Positions 18,501-29,276 of a stretch of DNA of 64,000 nt are shown here, piece by piece. Numbering within the stretch: the first letter of the stretch is position 1; each line of letters opens with the position of its first letter. The DNA is from Aliiroseovarius zhejiangensis (GTDB taxonomy: Bacteria; Pseudomonadota; Alphaproteobacteria; Rhodobacterales; Rhodobacteraceae): NCBI RefSeq assembly GCF_014656375.1, contig NZ_BNCH01000004.1, forward strand, positions 124,001 through 188,000. The letters are read 5' to 3'. A program made the position numbers and the translations under genes. The notes below the pieces were generated by a model that was given only the letters and a program-made list of their open reading frames with translations, made no database searches and was not told where the DNA came from.

Positions 18501-19600
18501 TGCCCCGCCTCGCCTGTCAGTTCCAGCGTCAGTTCCGGGCGGATCACTCCCCCCACTGCGGGAATGTCGCGCCGGTCGCCGTTCTGGTTGCCCAGAACGC
18601 GGGTCAGCGCATCATAGCGCCCGCCGGTCGCAACGGGAGGCAGGTCCGGCCGCGTTTCGGAATAGAAGCCGAACACGAACCCGTCATAATATTCCATCGA
18701 GGTGCGGCCATAGCTGCCCTCGAAATCAAGCCGCGCCACATCGACACCACGCCGCTCCAACGCCTCGGCACGCGCTTCAAGCCGGTCGACCGCTGCGGCA
18801 ATCGCGGGCATGTCCACGGCGATGTCACGCAGATGTTCCAACACGTTCGCCGTCGTCTCACGCAGCCCCAGAAGGTCGTCAAGCAGTTCAACCTCCTGCG
18901 CTGAAATCGGGGCGGCGGCAGCGTCCTCGTGCAGGGCGGCCACACGTTCGGCAATCTCGGAGGGAGAGCGCAGCCCGATATGGGGCGTATCAGCATCGAA
19001 CGGATCATCCGCCACCAACAACTGAGCCCGCCCGTCTGGCAGGGGCGCGCGCCCGGCAAACCGGTCAATAAGCGCGCGGAACCGGCGTGGGCGCCAGATG
19101 TGACGCAGAAGGGCTGACTTGCGACGCTCGGTGGTGCGCAACCCACGCACGGCGGCCAGCAACAGCCCCATGTCCCCGGTGGCAGCGCGCAGGTTCAGGG
19201 GGGCGAGCACCTCTTTCAACAACGCAAACACCTCGGCATCCGCCTCGATGGGGGCTGCACGGTCAAAAACCTCGTATCCCACCTGGAAATACTCCGACGC
19301 GCGGTGCCGGGTTTCATCCTGCGCGCGAAACACCTCGCCCATATAGGCATAGCGTGCGGGTTCGGCCCCCTCAGCCATATGCATCTGCACCACCGGCACC
19401 GTAAAATCCGGGCGCAACATCATCTCGCCCAGATCCGGGTCATGGGTCACGAACGCACGGGCGCGGATATCCTCGCCATACAGGTCCAGAAGCGTTTCGG
19501 CGGGTTGCAGGATATCGGCCTCGACCACGCAGGCGCCGTGTCCCTCGAAGAAGGTCAGAAACCGCGTGGCCTCATCCCGGACGCGTGCCTTGTCAGCCAT
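18497..19600 (-). CDS. hisZ: ATP phosphoribosyltransferase regulatory subunit (HisZ)
   Basis: A HisRS-like paralogue without aminoacylation activity that forms a hetero-octamer with short HisG and carries the histidine feedback site. It has 367 residues from the ATG at 19600; an adjacent ATG at 19603 would add one Met. Class II synthetase-like motifs are visible: LRPDFTVPV (motif 2 region), YMGEVFR and GGRYDAL. The gene starts inside the last codons of hisS (about 8 bases overlap). The order hisS-hisZ-hisG, all coupled, is typical of Rhodobacterales. Confidence 0.93.
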   Translation of the reverse strand: MADKARVRDEATRFLTFFEGHGACVVEADILQPAETLLDLYGEDIRARAFVTHDPDLGEMMLRPDFTVPVVQMHMAEGAEPARYAYMGEVFRAQDETRHRASEYFQVGYEVFDRAAPIEADAEVFALLKEVLAPLNLRAATGDMGLLLAAVRGLRTTERRKSALLRHIWRPRRFRALIDRFAGRAPLPDGRAQLLVADDPFDADTPHIGLRSPSEIAERVAALHEDAAAAPISAQEVELLDDLLGLRETTANVLEHLRDIAVDMPAIAAAVDRLEARAEALERRGVDVARLDFEGSYGRTSMEYYDGFVFGFYSETRPDLPPVATGGRYDALTRVLGNQNGDRRDIPAVGGVIRPELTLELTGEAGQ

Positions 19601-21068
19601 CATAGCCCTCGACGATCTCGCGCACTTTTGCGACCATCTCCGACCGGTCGCATTCAAACTGGCTGGGGCGTTCTTTCCATTCCTCAAGCGTGGCGTTTTC
19701 GGCGATCTTAGCCCCAAGGATCAGATCCTTGATTTGCACTTTTCCTGCCTCGAACTCGTCAGACCCCGCAATAATCGCTACGGGCGATCCGCGCTTGTCT
19801 GCATATTTCAACTGGTTGCCGAAATTCTTCGGATTGCCCAGATAGACCTCGGCCCGGATGCCCGCACCGCGCAACTCACCGACCATCGCCTGGTACTCCG
19901 CCAGCCGCGCCTTGTCCATGACGGTCACAACGACGGGGCCAACCTGTTTGCCCCCCATCCGCCCCTTGGCGCGCAGGGCAGCCAGCAGACGATCCACCCC
20001 GATGGATACACCCGTTGCCGGCACCGCCTGTCCGGTGAACCGCTTGACCAGATCGTCATAGCGACCGCCCCCCGCGACCGAGCCGAACTGACGCGGACGC
20101 CCTTTTTCGTCAAGGATTTCGAAGGTCAGCTCTGCCTCAAAGACAGGACCGGTGTAATAGCCAAGCCCGCGCACGACCGAAGGGTCGATCTCGATGCGGT
20201 CGGGGCCATAGCCTTGGGCGGCGAGCAGCGTCGCAATCTCTTCCAACTCGGTCACGCCTTCCGCGCCGATGGCACTGTCGCCCACAGCGGCACGCAGGTT
20301 TGTCAGCGTTCGATCGGCTGTCTCGCCTTTTGAGGTCAGGAAGGCCAGCACCGGTTCGGCCTGCTCATTCGACAACCCAACCCCGTCAATATAGGCACCT
20401 GACGCATCCAGCCGCCCCTTGCCCAGAAGCGCGCGCACTCCGGCTTCACCGACCTTGTCGAATTTGTCGATGGTGCGCAAAACGGCGTCCCGAACAGGGC
20501 CCTCGTCAACGCCCATCACCTCCAACACTCCGTTCAAAACCTTCCGGTTGTTCACCCGCACCACGTAATCACCACGCGGAATGCCGACGGTTTCCAGCGT
20601 GTCGGCCAGCATCGCGCAAATCTCGGCATCCGCCGCCATGCTCGCCGTTCCCACCGTATCCGCGTCACACTGATAAAACTGGCGAAACCGCCCCGGCCCC
20701 GGCTTTTCGTTCCGCCAGACCGGCCCCATCGCATAGCGACGATAAGGCGTCGGCAGATCGTTGCGGTGCTCGGCATAAACACGGGCCAGCGGCGCGGTCA
20801 GGTCATAGCGCAGCGCCAGCCAGCTTTCGTCCTCGTCCTGCCAGGCGAACACGCCCTCGTTTGGGCGATCCACATCGGGCAAGAACTTGCCCAGCGCCTC
20901 TACCGTTTCCACCGCCGAGCTTTCCAGCGCGTCAAACCCATAGCGATGATAGACCGCCGCGATCTGGTCGAGCATCACTTTCCGCTCGTCCACCTCGGCG
21001 CCGAAATAATCGCGAAACCCCTTGGGCGTTGCGGCCTTGGGGCGGGGCTGTTTCTTCTGCTTGGCCAT
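19593..21068 (-). CDS. hisS: histidine--tRNA ligase
   Basis: Class II aminoacyl-tRNA synthetase charging tRNA-His. The 491-residue protein shows PKGFRDYFG at the N-terminus, motif 2 ([19 protein letters not shown]), the [10 protein letters not shown] and GGRYDDLV histidine-binding motifs, motif 3 (VSIGVDRLL) and an anticodon-binding domain at the C-terminus. The ATG at 21068 starts a Lys-rich leader ([11 protein letters not shown]) directly before conserved sequence; the longer open frame upstream is not supported. It heads the hisS-hisZ-hisG transcript and is divergent from slyX. Confidence 0.96.
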   Translation of the reverse strand: MAKQKKQPRPKAATPKGFRDYFGAEVDERKVMLDQIAAVYHRYGFDALESSAVETVEALGKFLPDVDRPNEGVFAWQDEDESWLALRYDLTAPLARVYAEHRNDLPTPYRRYAMGPVWRNEKPGPGRFRQFYQCDADTVGTASMAADAEICAMLADTLETVGIPRGDYVVRVNNRKVLNGVLEVMGVDEGPVRDAVLRTIDKFDKVGEAGVRALLGKGRLDASGAYIDGVGLSNEQAEPVLAFLTSKGETADRTLTNLRAAVGDSAIGAEGVTELEEIATLLAAQGYGPDRIEIDPSVVRGLGYYTGPVFEAELTFEILDEKGRPRQFGSVAGGGRYDDLVKRFTGQAVPATGVSIGVDRLLAALRAKGRMGGKQVGPVVVTVMDKARLAEYQAMVGELRGAGIRAEVYLGNPKNFGNQLKYADKRGSPVAIIAGSDEFEAGKVQIKDLILGAKIAENATLEEWKERPSQFECDRSEMVAKVREIVEGYDG

Positions 21069-21200
21069 GGCTGGTCCCGGTTCAGATACGTGTCGCGGGC
21101 GGTCTATCGGATGGGCGCGTCGGGGGCAAGGAAAGCCTGCCGCGGGGACAGCCGGAAAAAACCGCTGGGCCTGGGCGCGCGACCGCGCTATCACGCCCGC

Positions 21201-21410
21201 ATGACCCAAGACCGCCTGACCCAACTTGAAGAAACCGTCGCCCACCTGACCCGCCAGGTCGAGGAACTGAACGAGGTTGTGGCCCGGCAGGACACGGAGC
21301 TGTCAAAACTGACCCACCGGGTGCGCATGTTGATGGAGCGCGAGGCAGAGCGGGAACAGGCCAATTCCGGTGGTGTGATCCTGGGCGATGAGCGGCCGCC
21401 CCACTACTGA
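21201..21410 (+). CDS. slyX: SlyX family protein
   Basis: The 69-residue, highly charged coiled-coil protein reads [22 protein letters not shown] with heptad spacing. It ends in the conserved PPHY tail of SlyX proteins. The function is unknown in all bacteria examined to my knowledge. The gene is divergent from hisS. It ends just before the repeat/terminator unit at 21420-21478, which separates it from the convergent dnaE. Confidence 0.88.
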   Translation: MTQDRLTQLEETVAHLTRQVEELNEVVARQDTELSKLTHRVRMLMEREAEREQANSGGVILGDERPPHY

Positions 21411-21419
21411 CGCGCCAGC

Positions 21420-21478
21420 TTCTTCTGGCCAAAAATATCCTCGGGTGAATGCGCGCTAGCGCAGAGGGGCAACGCCCC
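21420..21478. repeat. dispersed intergenic repeat unit with GGGGC/GCCCC hairpin, copy 1
   Basis: The unit begins with TTCTTCTGGCC and AAAAATATCCTCGGGTGA at 21420-21448. It ends in AGGGGCAACGCCCCTT, a short hairpin next to the dnaE stop codon. A second copy lies at 63018-63084 with 27 of the first 29 bases identical, also directly after a leftward gene (panC). It probably acts as a terminator for dnaE and slyX. Confidence 0.75.
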
Positions 21479-24400
21479 TTACACCTCTTCCACGTCCACC
21501 ACGCCGGGCAGCGACTTCAATGCGCCCTTGATTTGCGGGTTCAGCGGAAATGACTGGCCCAGTGTCATTTCGACCTCGCCGGGCAGCGACGGGTCCATCA
21601 AGCAGACAGAAACCTCCCCCGGTCGCACATTCCGCGCTTTTTCCACCGCGTCGTTCAAAAGGGTCGCGACTTGGGACAGGGCGTCAGCCTGATCCAAATA
21701 CAGCTTCAGCGCCATGCCACCCGCGTCGGCAATCACCGCATCCAGGGGCGCAACCGACCGGCCGCGCGGGTCGAACTGGCCTTCCTCGAAGCGGCCTTCC
21801 AACTGCATGACCACCTGCATGGTTTCGTCAAAGACCTTGCGGCAGGCTTCAAAGTCATCGGCGAACAGCAGGATGCCCGACACCTGTTCGGTCGGATCGT
21901 CAATGTTCAGGCGAAAGAACTGGTTGCCACGGGCGGATTTGCGCGCCTGCAACCCGCTGACATTCACCGCCACTTTGCCAACCGCGGCGCCAGAGCGTTC
22001 CGCCTTGTCGCGCAGCTCGCGCAGGGTCATGATCCCCTTGCGTTTCAACGCCGGCAGATAGTCGTCCAGCGGGTGGCCGGACAGGTAAAACCCGATCGCC
22101 TTGTGCTCCTCGGCCAGCCGTTCGTTGGGCAGCCAGTCGCCCACCGGGGACAGGCGCGGTTCGGGCAGATCGTCGCCCGCCTCGCCAAACAGCGACACCT
22201 GATTAGAGGCCCGCTGCTCATGGATTGCGGCAGAATAGCTGACCAGCGCATCAAGGCTGTCGAACACGCGACGGCGGTTGGGGTCCAATTCATCGAACGC
22301 GCCTGCGCGCGCCAGCATTTCCATCGGGCGTTTGCCGACACGTTTCAGATCAACGCGGCGTGCAAAATCGAACAGCGTCGCGAACGGCTTGTCGACTCCG
22401 TCGACCTTACGCCCATCGACCACCAGCTTCATCGCCTCGATCCCAACGTTTTTCAGTGCCCCCAGCCCATAGACCACGCGGCCCTGATCGACGCTGAACG
22501 TCTCGAGCGATCGGTTGACGCAGGGCGGCACGATCTCGATCTCCATACCCCGCCGCACTTCGTGGGCATAGACGGACAGCTTGTCGGTCAGGTGAATATC
22601 GCAGTTCATCACGCCGGCCATGAACTCGACCGGGTGGTTCGCCTTGAGCCACGCAGTCTGATAGCTGACCACCGCATAGGCGGCGGCGTGCGATTTGTTG
22701 AAGCCGTAATTGGCAAATTTTTCCAGAAGGTCGAAAACTTCCGAGGCTTTCTTCTTGTCGACCCCGTTCTCTGCCGCGCCCTTTTCAAATTTCGGGCGTT
22801 CGGCGTCCATCGCCTCTTTGATCTTCTTACCCATTGCCCGGCGCAGAAGGTCCGCTCCGCCAAGCGAATAGCCCGCCATGACCTGCGCGATCTGCATCAC
22901 CTGTTCCTGATAAACGATGATGCCCTGCGTTTCCTCAAGAATGTGGTCAATCAGGGGGTGCACGCTTTCAATCTCGCGCAGCCCGTTCTTGACCTCGCAA
23001 TAAGTCGGGATGTTCTCCATCGGGCCGGGGCGATACAGGGCCACCAGAGCTACGATATCCTCGATGCAGGTCGGTTTCATACGCCGAAGCGCGTCCATCA
23101 TGCCGCTGCTTTCCACCTGGAATACAGCGACCGTCTTGGCTGCAGCATAGAGCTTGTAGGTCGCTTCATCGTCCAGCGGGATGGTGTTGATCTCGTTCTC
23201 GGTCCCTTCGGGCGGATCATATAGCGTTTCACCATTCGGACCCGTATGGATATCGCGCCCCTGTCCCCGGATCAGATCCACGGCATTCTGGATTACGGTC
23301 AGCGTTTTCAGGCCCAGAAAGTCGAACTTCACAAGACCGGCCTGCTCTACCCATTTCATATTGAACTGGGTCGCTGGCATGTCCGACTTGGGATCCTGAT
23401 ACAGCGGCACCAGCTCGTCCAGCGGTCGGTCACCGATCACAACCCCCGCCGCGTGGGTCGAGGCATTGCGCAACAGCCCTTCGACCTGCTGGCCATAGGT
23501 CAGCAACCGGTCGACCACCTCTTCTGCGCGCGCTTCTTCGCGCAGGCGCGGTTCGTCTGCCAATGCTTTTTCGATCGAGACAGGTTTGACACCTTCGACC
23601 GGGATCAGTTTGGACAGGCGGTCCACCTGTCCATATGGCATTTGCAGAACGCGCCCCACATCGCGCACGGCCGCCTTGGACAGAAGCGCACCGAAGGTGA
23701 TGATCTGGCCGACCTTGTCGCGGCCGTATTTCTCTTGCACATAGCGGATCACCTCTTCCCGGCGATCCATGCAAAAGTCGATGTCAAAGTCAGGCATCGA
23801 CACACGTTCGGGGTTCAGGAACCGTTCGAACAGAAGGGAATATCGCAAGGGGTCAAGGTCGGTGATGGTCAGCGCATAGGCCACCAGACTGCCCGCACCC
23901 GACCCACGACCCGGCCCGACCGGAATCTCGTGATCCTTGGCCCATTTGATGAAATCAGCCACGATCAGGAAATAGCCGGGGAAGCCCATGCCCTCGATGA
24001 TATCCAGTTCGAAGTCCAGCCGTTTCTGGTATTCTTCGACGCTGACCGCGTGGGGGATCACGGCAAGACGGGCCTGCAAGCCCTCGTTAGCCTGACGGCG
24101 CAATTCCTGCACCTCGTCATCGGCAAATTTCGGCAGAATCGGATCGCGGCGATAGGCCATGAAGGCACAGCGGCGGGCAATCTCGACCGTGTTATCAATA
24201 GCCTCGGGCAGATCGGCGAACAGCGTGATCATTTCCTCGGGGCTTTTGAAGTAATGCTGCGGCGTCAGACGACGGCGCCCTTCTTGCTGGTCAACATAGG
24301 CGCCTTCCTTGATGCAGATCAGCGCGTCATGGGCCTCGTACAGCTTTTGCTGCGGAAAATAGGCATCATTGGTCGCCACCAGCGGAATGCCCATCTGATA

Positions 24401-25000
24401 GGCCATCTCGACAAAGCCCTGCTCGGTCGCGCGTTCGGCCTGCGTGGTCTGGCCGCTGTCGCCGGGATGGCGTTGCAGTTCAACATAAAGCCGGTCGCCA
24501 TAACAGGCGTGGAGGCGTTGCATCAGGGCCTCAGCCTTCGCACGCTGGCCGGATTGCAGGAACTGCCCCACCGGCCCCAGCGCTCCGCCCGTCAGGCAGA
24601 TCAAGCCGTCCGGGTAGCGTTCCAGTTCATCAAGTTTCACCTGCGGCAGCTCACCGCCCTTGTCGATGTAAAGGCAGGAATTGAGCTTCATCAGGTTCTC
24701 ATACCCGCGCTCGGACTGTGCCAGCAGCACGACCGGCGCGGCAGGGCGAGGTTTTTCGCCGGGGGCGGGCGTGTCGAAAGCCACGTCGACCTGACAGCCG
24801 ATGATTGGTTGCACCCCCTGCCCGGCCGCAGTGACGGAAAACTCCAGCGCCGCGAACATGTTGTTGGTGTCGGTGATCGCCACCGCAGGCATGCCTGCCG
24901 CCGCGCACAGGCCCGGCAGCTTCTTGACCGGAATCGCGCCTTCCAGCAGCGAATACTCCGTATGAACGCGCAGGTGAATGAATCGGGGTTGGTTCGTCAT
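21479..25000 (-). CDS. dnaE: DNA polymerase III subunit alpha
   Basis: Catalytic subunit of the replicative DNA polymerase. The 1173-residue protein starts with a PHP domain (LRVHTEYSLLEGA). The C-family polymerase core includes GPGRGSGAGSLVAY near 355 and the catalytic-Asp motif MPDFDIDFCMD near 400. The ATTHAAGV-like STHAAGVVIG and a helix-hairpin-helix/OB region follow at the C-terminus (FFRLNIDDPTEQVSGILLF). Length matches the DnaE1 type. The upstream VOC gene is on the same strand with a 47-base gap. The dispersed repeat lies at its 3' end. Confidence 0.98.
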   Translation of the reverse strand: MTNQPRFIHLRVHTEYSLLEGAIPVKKLPGLCAAAGMPAVAITDTNNMFAALEFSVTAAGQGVQPIIGCQVDVAFDTPAPGEKPRPAAPVVLLAQSERGYENLMKLNSCLYIDKGGELPQVKLDELERYPDGLICLTGGALGPVGQFLQSGQRAKAEALMQRLHACYGDRLYVELQRHPGDSGQTTQAERATEQGFVEMAYQMGIPLVATNDAYFPQQKLYEAHDALICIKEGAYVDQQEGRRRLTPQHYFKSPEEMITLFADLPEAIDNTVEIARRCAFMAYRRDPILPKFADDEVQELRRQANEGLQARLAVIPHAVSVEEYQKRLDFELDIIEGMGFPGYFLIVADFIKWAKDHEIPVGPGRGSGAGSLVAYALTITDLDPLRYSLLFERFLNPERVSMPDFDIDFCMDRREEVIRYVQEKYGRDKVGQIITFGALLSKAAVRDVGRVLQMPYGQVDRLSKLIPVEGVKPVSIEKALADEPRLREEARAEEVVDRLLTYGQQVEGLLRNASTHAAGVVIGDRPLDELVPLYQDPKSDMPATQFNMKWVEQAGLVKFDFLGLKTLTVIQNAVDLIRGQGRDIHTGPNGETLYDPPEGTENEINTIPLDDEATYKLYAAAKTVAVFQVESSGMMDALRRMKPTCIEDIVALVALYRPGPMENIPTYCEVKNGLREIESVHPLIDHILEETQGIIVYQEQVMQIAQVMAGYSLGGADLLRRAMGKKIKEAMDAERPKFEKGAAENGVDKKKASEVFDLLEKFANYGFNKSHAAAYAVVSYQTAWLKANHPVEFMAGVMNCDIHLTDKLSVYAHEVRRGMEIEIVPPCVNRSLETFSVDQGRVVYGLGALKNVGIEAMKLVVDGRKVDGVDKPFATLFDFARRVDLKRVGKRPMEMLARAGAFDELDPNRRRVFDSLDALVSYSAAIHEQRASNQVSLFGEAGDDLPEPRLSPVGDWLPNERLAEEHKAIGFYLSGHPLDDYLPALKRKGIMTLRELRDKAERSGAAVGKVAVNVSGLQARKSARGNQFFRLNIDDPTEQVSGILLFADDFEACRKVFDETMQVVMQLEGRFEEGQFDPRGRSVAPLDAVIADAGGMALKLYLDQADALSQVATLLNDAVEKARNVRPGEVSVCLMDPSLPGEVEMTLGQSFPLNPQIKGALKSLPGVVDVEEV

Positions 25001-25047
25001 GTTGCCAAACTAGACGACCGCCCGGCGGGGGGAAAGCGCAGAAAGGA

Positions 25048-25410
25048 TCACGCGGTGGGGTGCAGAATTTCGATCCGGTTGCCGAAGGGATCTGCGGTAT
25101 AGAAACGTTTGAAACCCGCAAGGTTCTGATCCCATTCCACCGGGTACTTCGCATCGCCCAACCGCCGCGCCAAGGCGTCAAGTTCATCGCACAGAAAGGC
25201 GGGATGGGCTTTGCGCGCCGGCGTAAACGGCGTTTCCACACCCAGATGGACGCGCACGTCGCCTTGCCGAAACCAGACCCCGCCGCGTGCCGCCAACGCC
25301 TTGGGTTTCGGTTCCGTTGCAAAGCCCAGAAGGTCTGAATAAAAGCCGATGGCTTGCGCTTCCTGCCCGTGTGGCATGGCCAGCTGAACGTGATGAAGTT
25401 GAGTAATCAT
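25048..25410 (-). CDS. VOC family (glyoxalase/bleomycin-resistance-like) protein
   Basis: The 120-residue protein is of the vicinal-oxygen-chelate superfamily. It starts with HHVQLAMPHGQE, has the AIGFYSDLLGF helix, and ends with the metal-ligand region DPFGNRIEIL. Possible metal ligands are the first His pair and the Glu in RIEIL. The substrate cannot be deduced. GGAG lies five bases before the ATG at 25410, so this start was chosen over an in-frame one at 25479. Confidence 0.85.
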   Translation of the reverse strand: MITQLHHVQLAMPHGQEAQAIGFYSDLLGFATEPKPKALAARGGVWFRQGDVRVHLGVETPFTPARKAHPAFLCDELDALARRLGDAKYPVEWDQNLAGFKRFYTADPFGNRIEILHPTA

Positions 25411-25417
25411 TTGCGCT

Positions 25418-25446
25418 CCAATATTGGCATACATTTGCATACATAT
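25418..25446. promoter_or_regulatory. palindrome and direct repeats in the VOC/xdhA divergent region
   Basis: CCAATATTGG at 25418-25427 is a perfect palindrome. It is followed by two direct copies of GCATACAT spaced exactly ten bases (25427-25434 and 25437-25444). The elements sit just upstream of the VOC start and about 190 bases before xdhA, in a 222-base divergent gap that is more AT-rich than the genes. They look like operator sequence for one or both genes. The rest of the gap shows nothing I can assign. Confidence 0.35.
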
Positions 25447-25632
25447 TGCCCATTCCCAAATCAAATCAAATCGCTGCATCCTTGCTGCGCCTGCGAAGAA
25501 GGAAATTCTTGCCAGAAGGGCGATTCTCGGCTTTGTTTGATAGACAGAAAAATAAACCCCGCCTGTTTTCTACGCCGCATCGAGGGCAGGCAAACCGGGG
25601 CCACAACAGGGTAACGCGGCAGGACGCATCTC

Positions 25633-27003
25633 ATGGATATCGCCTTTCTTCTGAACGGAGAGAGTGTGACGCTGCATGACGTGGACCCCACACGGACCAC
25701 GCTGGATTGGCTGCGCGACTCCCAGGGATTGACCGGCACCAAGGAAGGCTGCAACGAAGGCGATTGTGGGGCGTGCACGATCATGGTCGCCGACAGCGAC
25801 GGGGCGAAAGCGGTCAATGCCTGCATCCTGTTTCTAGGCCAGTTGAACGGCAAATCCCTGACCACGATCGAGGGGTTGGCGCAGGGCGACCAGTTGCACC
25901 CGGTCCAGGATGCGATGGTCGAGAAACACGGATCGCAATGCGGTTTTTGCACACCCGGCATCACAATGTCCCTGGCCGCGGCCCATCTGAATGACGATCG
26001 GAACCATGATGACGTGCTGGCGGGCAATTTGTGCCGTTGCACGGGCTATGCTCCGATCATCCGCGCTGCAGAGGACGCAGCGCAGACACCCGTGCCCGAG
26101 GGGTTCGACCCGACCCCCGGCAGCTTGCCCGAAGCCGCCGACCACGCCGATATCGCGCGGCCGGAAACATCGGAGGCCTTGGCCCATGCTTTGATGACCT
26201 CTCCCCATGCCACGCTGATTGCCGGGGCGACGGATGTCGGGTTGTGGGCCACCAAGGCGCTGCGCGATCTGAACCCGGTCATCTTCCTGAACGGGGTGAA
26301 GGATCTGAAAGATGTGAAAATTGGCGATAAGGACATTCGCATCGGCGCCGGCGTCACGCTGGAGTTTTTGCGCAAGGTCATCGCCCCGCTCCACCCGCAT
26401 TTCGCCGAGATGCTGCGCCGGTTCGCATCGGTCCAGGTGCGCAATGTGGCCACGATCGGCGGCAATATCGCCAACGGATCCCCCATTGGGGACACACCGC
26501 CCGCGCTGATCGCGCTTGATGCCACGCTTCATCTGCGACGCGGAAATGATCGTCGTGCGATCCCGTTGGAACAGTTTTTCATCGACTATGGCAAGCAGGA
26601 CCGCCAACCGGGCGAGTTTGTCGAAGCGGTTTCGTTCCCGCGCCAACCGGACCGGCTGCGCGTTTACAAACTGTCAAAACGGTTCGATCAGGATATCTCG
26701 GCTGTTCTCGGGGCGTTCAACCTCTCGGTGCAGGACGGGGCGATCACCGATGCGCGCATCGTCTTTGGCGGCATGGCGGGCATTCCGAAACGGGCATCCC
26801 ATGTCGAAACCGCATTGATTGGAAAGGATTGGTCCGAGGCGACAGTTCGCGCCGCCCTGCCTGCGTTTGAAAAAGACTTTACACCAATGTCCGATATGCG
26901 GGCATCGGCAAGCTATCGCATGCGAACCGCGCAGAACATGCTGCTGCGCTATTGGCACGAGGATCAGGGCCACTCCACATCGGTGCTTGAGGTGCAGTCA
27001 TGA
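25633..27003 (+). CDS. xdhA: xanthine dehydrogenase small subunit (2Fe-2S and FAD)
   Basis: Electron-transfer subunit of molybdenum xanthine dehydrogenase, which oxidises hypoxanthine and xanthine to urate. The 456-residue protein has a plant-type [2Fe-2S] domain with Cys at about 40, 45 and 48 ([10 protein letters not shown]) plus NAC near 70. The second [2Fe-2S] domain has QCGFCTPG and LCRCTGY. An FAD domain from about 180 contains the [18 protein letters not shown] flavin loop. It overlaps xdhB by ATGA and heads the purine module. Confidence 0.96.
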   Translation: MDIAFLLNGESVTLHDVDPTRTTLDWLRDSQGLTGTKEGCNEGDCGACTIMVADSDGAKAVNACILFLGQLNGKSLTTIEGLAQGDQLHPVQDAMVEKHGSQCGFCTPGITMSLAAAHLNDDRNHDDVLAGNLCRCTGYAPIIRAAEDAAQTPVPEGFDPTPGSLPEAADHADIARPETSEALAHALMTSPHATLIAGATDVGLWATKALRDLNPVIFLNGVKDLKDVKIGDKDIRIGAGVTLEFLRKVIAPLHPHFAEMLRRFASVQVRNVATIGGNIANGSPIGDTPPALIALDATLHLRRGNDRRAIPLEQFFIDYGKQDRQPGEFVEAVSFPRQPDRLRVYKLSKRFDQDISAVLGAFNLSVQDGAITDARIVFGGMAGIPKRASHVETALIGKDWSEATVRAALPAFEKDFTPMSDMRASASYRMRTAQNMLLRYWHEDQGHSTSVLEVQS

Positions 27004-29276
27004 GCGTCGGTCGCCCCCTGCCCCATGATGCGGCCCGCCTGCACGTGACTGGCCAGGCGCGTTATGTCGATGACATCCCAACGCCCGCAAACTGCCTGCA
27101 TCTGGCCTTTGGGCTCAGCGATACGGCGCGCGGCGTGATCACCCATGCCGATTTGTCAGATGTGCGCCAGTCGCCGGGCGTAGTGGATGTGCTGACCGCC
27201 ATCGACCTGCCCCATGCCAACGATGTCTCGCCCTCTGTTCACGATGAACCCTTGCTGGCGCAGGGCGAAGTTTTCTATCACGGCCAGCCGATATTCCTCG
27301 TGGTCGCTACGACGCATCTTGCCGCCCGCAAAGCCGCCCGGAAAGCCAAGATCACCATTGACCCGCGCCCCGCGATCCTGACCATCGACGAGGCGATGGA
27401 GGCAGACAGCCGGTTCGAAGGTGGCCCTGTGATCTGGTCGCGCGGCAATGCTGCGGACGCCATAGAAACCGCACCGCACACGCTTTCCGGCTCGTTCGAG
27501 ATGGGCGGGCAGGAGCATTTCTATCTGGAAGGTCAGGCCGCACTGGCGATCCCGCAGGAAGCGGGTGACATGCTGGTGCACAGCTCGACCCAGCACCCCA
27601 CGGAAATTCAGCACAAGGTGGCCGAGGCGCTTGGCGTGCCGATGCACGGCATCCGGGTTGAGACCCGCCGGATGGGCGGCGGGTTTGGCGGCAAGGAAAG
27701 CCAGGGCAATGCGCTTGCGGTGGCCTGTGCCGTGGCCGCCCTGCGGACCGGGCGACCTTGCAAGATGCGCTATGACCGCGACGACGACATGGTGATCACC
27801 GGCAAACGGCACGATTTCCGCATCACCTATCGCGCGGGCGTCGATGACGAAGGCCGCGTACTGGGGCTGGAGGTCACGCAGCTTGCCCGCTGTGGCTGGT
27901 CGCAAGACCTGTCCTTGCCGGTGGCTGACCGGGCAATGTTACATGCCGACAACGCCTATCACTTGCCTGCCGTCAAAATCGAAAGTCATCGCCTGAAAAC
28001 CAATACGGCGTCGGCAACCGCCTTTCGCGGCTTCGGCGGCCCACAAGGTGTTCTGGGGATCGAGCGCATTCTGGATCACATCGCCGCGGCGCGCGGACTG
28101 GACCCGGTTCAGGTACGGCGGGCCAATTTCTACCGCGACGGGCAGACCACGCATTACGGCCAGACGATCGAGGGCTTTCACGTCCCGGCCATGACCGACG
28201 CCCTGTTGGCGCGCGCGGATTACGCTGCGCGGCGGGCCGGTGTCGACAGGTTCAACGCCGAAAACCCGGTTCTGAAAAAGGGCCTTGCCTATTCGCCGGT
28301 CAAGTTCGGGATCAGTTTTACCCTGACCCATCTGAATCAGGCGGGCGCCTTGGTGCATGTCTATGCCGATGGGTCGATCCGCATGAACCATGGCGGCACC
28401 GAAATGGGGCAAGGGCTGTTCCTGAAGGTCGCGCAGGTCGCCGCCCGCAGCTTCGGCGTGCCGATCGAGGCGGTCAGGATCACCGCGACCGACACCGCGA
28501 AAGTGCCCAATACATCCGCCACCGCGGCGTCGTCAGGGTCGGACCTGAACGGGATGGCGGTACAGGAAGCGTGCCTGACCATACGTGATCGTATGGCCGA
28601 GCATATCGCCGGGCTTTGGCAATGTGGCACAAAAGACATCTCGTTCGAGGATGGTATGCTGCACGGCCCGAATGGCAAGACCATCAGCTTTGCCGACGCT
28701 GCCGCCTCGGCCTATGAGGCGCGGGTCAGCCTGTCGGCCACGGGCTTTTACAAGACGCCAGGCATCAACTGGGATCGGGCCAAGGGCCAAGGCCGTCCTT
28801 TCCTCTATTTTGCCCATGGCGTCGCGCTGACCGAGGTGATCATAGACACGCTGACCGGTGAAAACCGTATCCTGCGCACCGACATCCTGCATGACGCGGG
28901 CAGCAGCCTGAACCCCGCGATTGACATCGGGCAGGTCGAAGGCGGCTATGTGCAGGGGGCGGGTTGGCTGACCACGGAAGAGCTGGTGTGGGATGATAAA
29001 GGACGGCTGCGCACCCATGCGCCGTCGACCTACAAGATCCCGGCCTGTTCCGACCGGCCGCGCGTGTTCAATGTCGATCTGTGGGACCAGCCCAACCTTG
29101 AGAATACGGTGTTCCGCTCTAAGGCGGTGGGTGAACCCCCCTTGATGCTTGGCATTTCCGCGTGGCTTGCGCTGGCAGATGCGGTGTCGGCCTGTGGCGA
29201 CGGCTATCACGACCTGAACGCCCCGGCGACCGCCGAGGAAATTCTGGACGCCATCGAACGGGTGCGCGCTGGATGA
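27000..29276 (+). CDS. xdhB: xanthine dehydrogenase molybdopterin-binding (large) subunit
   Basis: Molybdenum-cofactor subunit carrying the hydroxylation site for hypoxanthine and xanthine. The 758-residue protein shows [39 protein letters not shown] (with the substrate-contacting Arg) and [12 protein letters not shown]. The probable catalytic Glu lies in the C-terminal [11 protein letters not shown]. It is translationally coupled to xdhA upstream and xdhC downstream, both by ATGA overlaps. Confidence 0.96.
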   Translation: MSVGRPLPHDAARLHVTGQARYVDDIPTPANCLHLAFGLSDTARGVITHADLSDVRQSPGVVDVLTAIDLPHANDVSPSVHDEPLLAQGEVFYHGQPIFLVVATTHLAARKAARKAKITIDPRPAILTIDEAMEADSRFEGGPVIWSRGNAADAIETAPHTLSGSFEMGGQEHFYLEGQAALAIPQEAGDMLVHSSTQHPTEIQHKVAEALGVPMHGIRVETRRMGGGFGGKESQGNALAVACAVAALRTGRPCKMRYDRDDDMVITGKRHDFRITYRAGVDDEGRVLGLEVTQLARCGWSQDLSLPVADRAMLHADNAYHLPAVKIESHRLKTNTASATAFRGFGGPQGVLGIERILDHIAAARGLDPVQVRRANFYRDGQTTHYGQTIEGFHVPAMTDALLARADYAARRAGVDRFNAENPVLKKGLAYSPVKFGISFTLTHLNQAGALVHVYADGSIRMNHGGTEMGQGLFLKVAQVAARSFGVPIEAVRITATDTAKVPNTSATAASSGSDLNGMAVQEACLTIRDRMAEHIAGLWQCGTKDISFEDGMLHGPNGKTISFADAAASAYEARVSLSATGFYKTPGINWDRAKGQGRPFLYFAHGVALTEVIIDTLTGENRILRTDILHDAGSSLNPAIDIGQVEGGYVQGAGWLTTEELVWDDKGRLRTHAPSTYKIPACSDRPRVFNVDLWDQPNLENTVFRSKAVGEPPLMLGISAWLALADAVSACGDGYHDLNAPATAEEILDAIERVRAG

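Noticed and set aside
23246-25102. Long rightward open frame (618 codons) opposite dnaE
   Set aside because: Antisense shadow of dnaE in GC-rich DNA; His/Arg/Gln-rich composition with no family motif.
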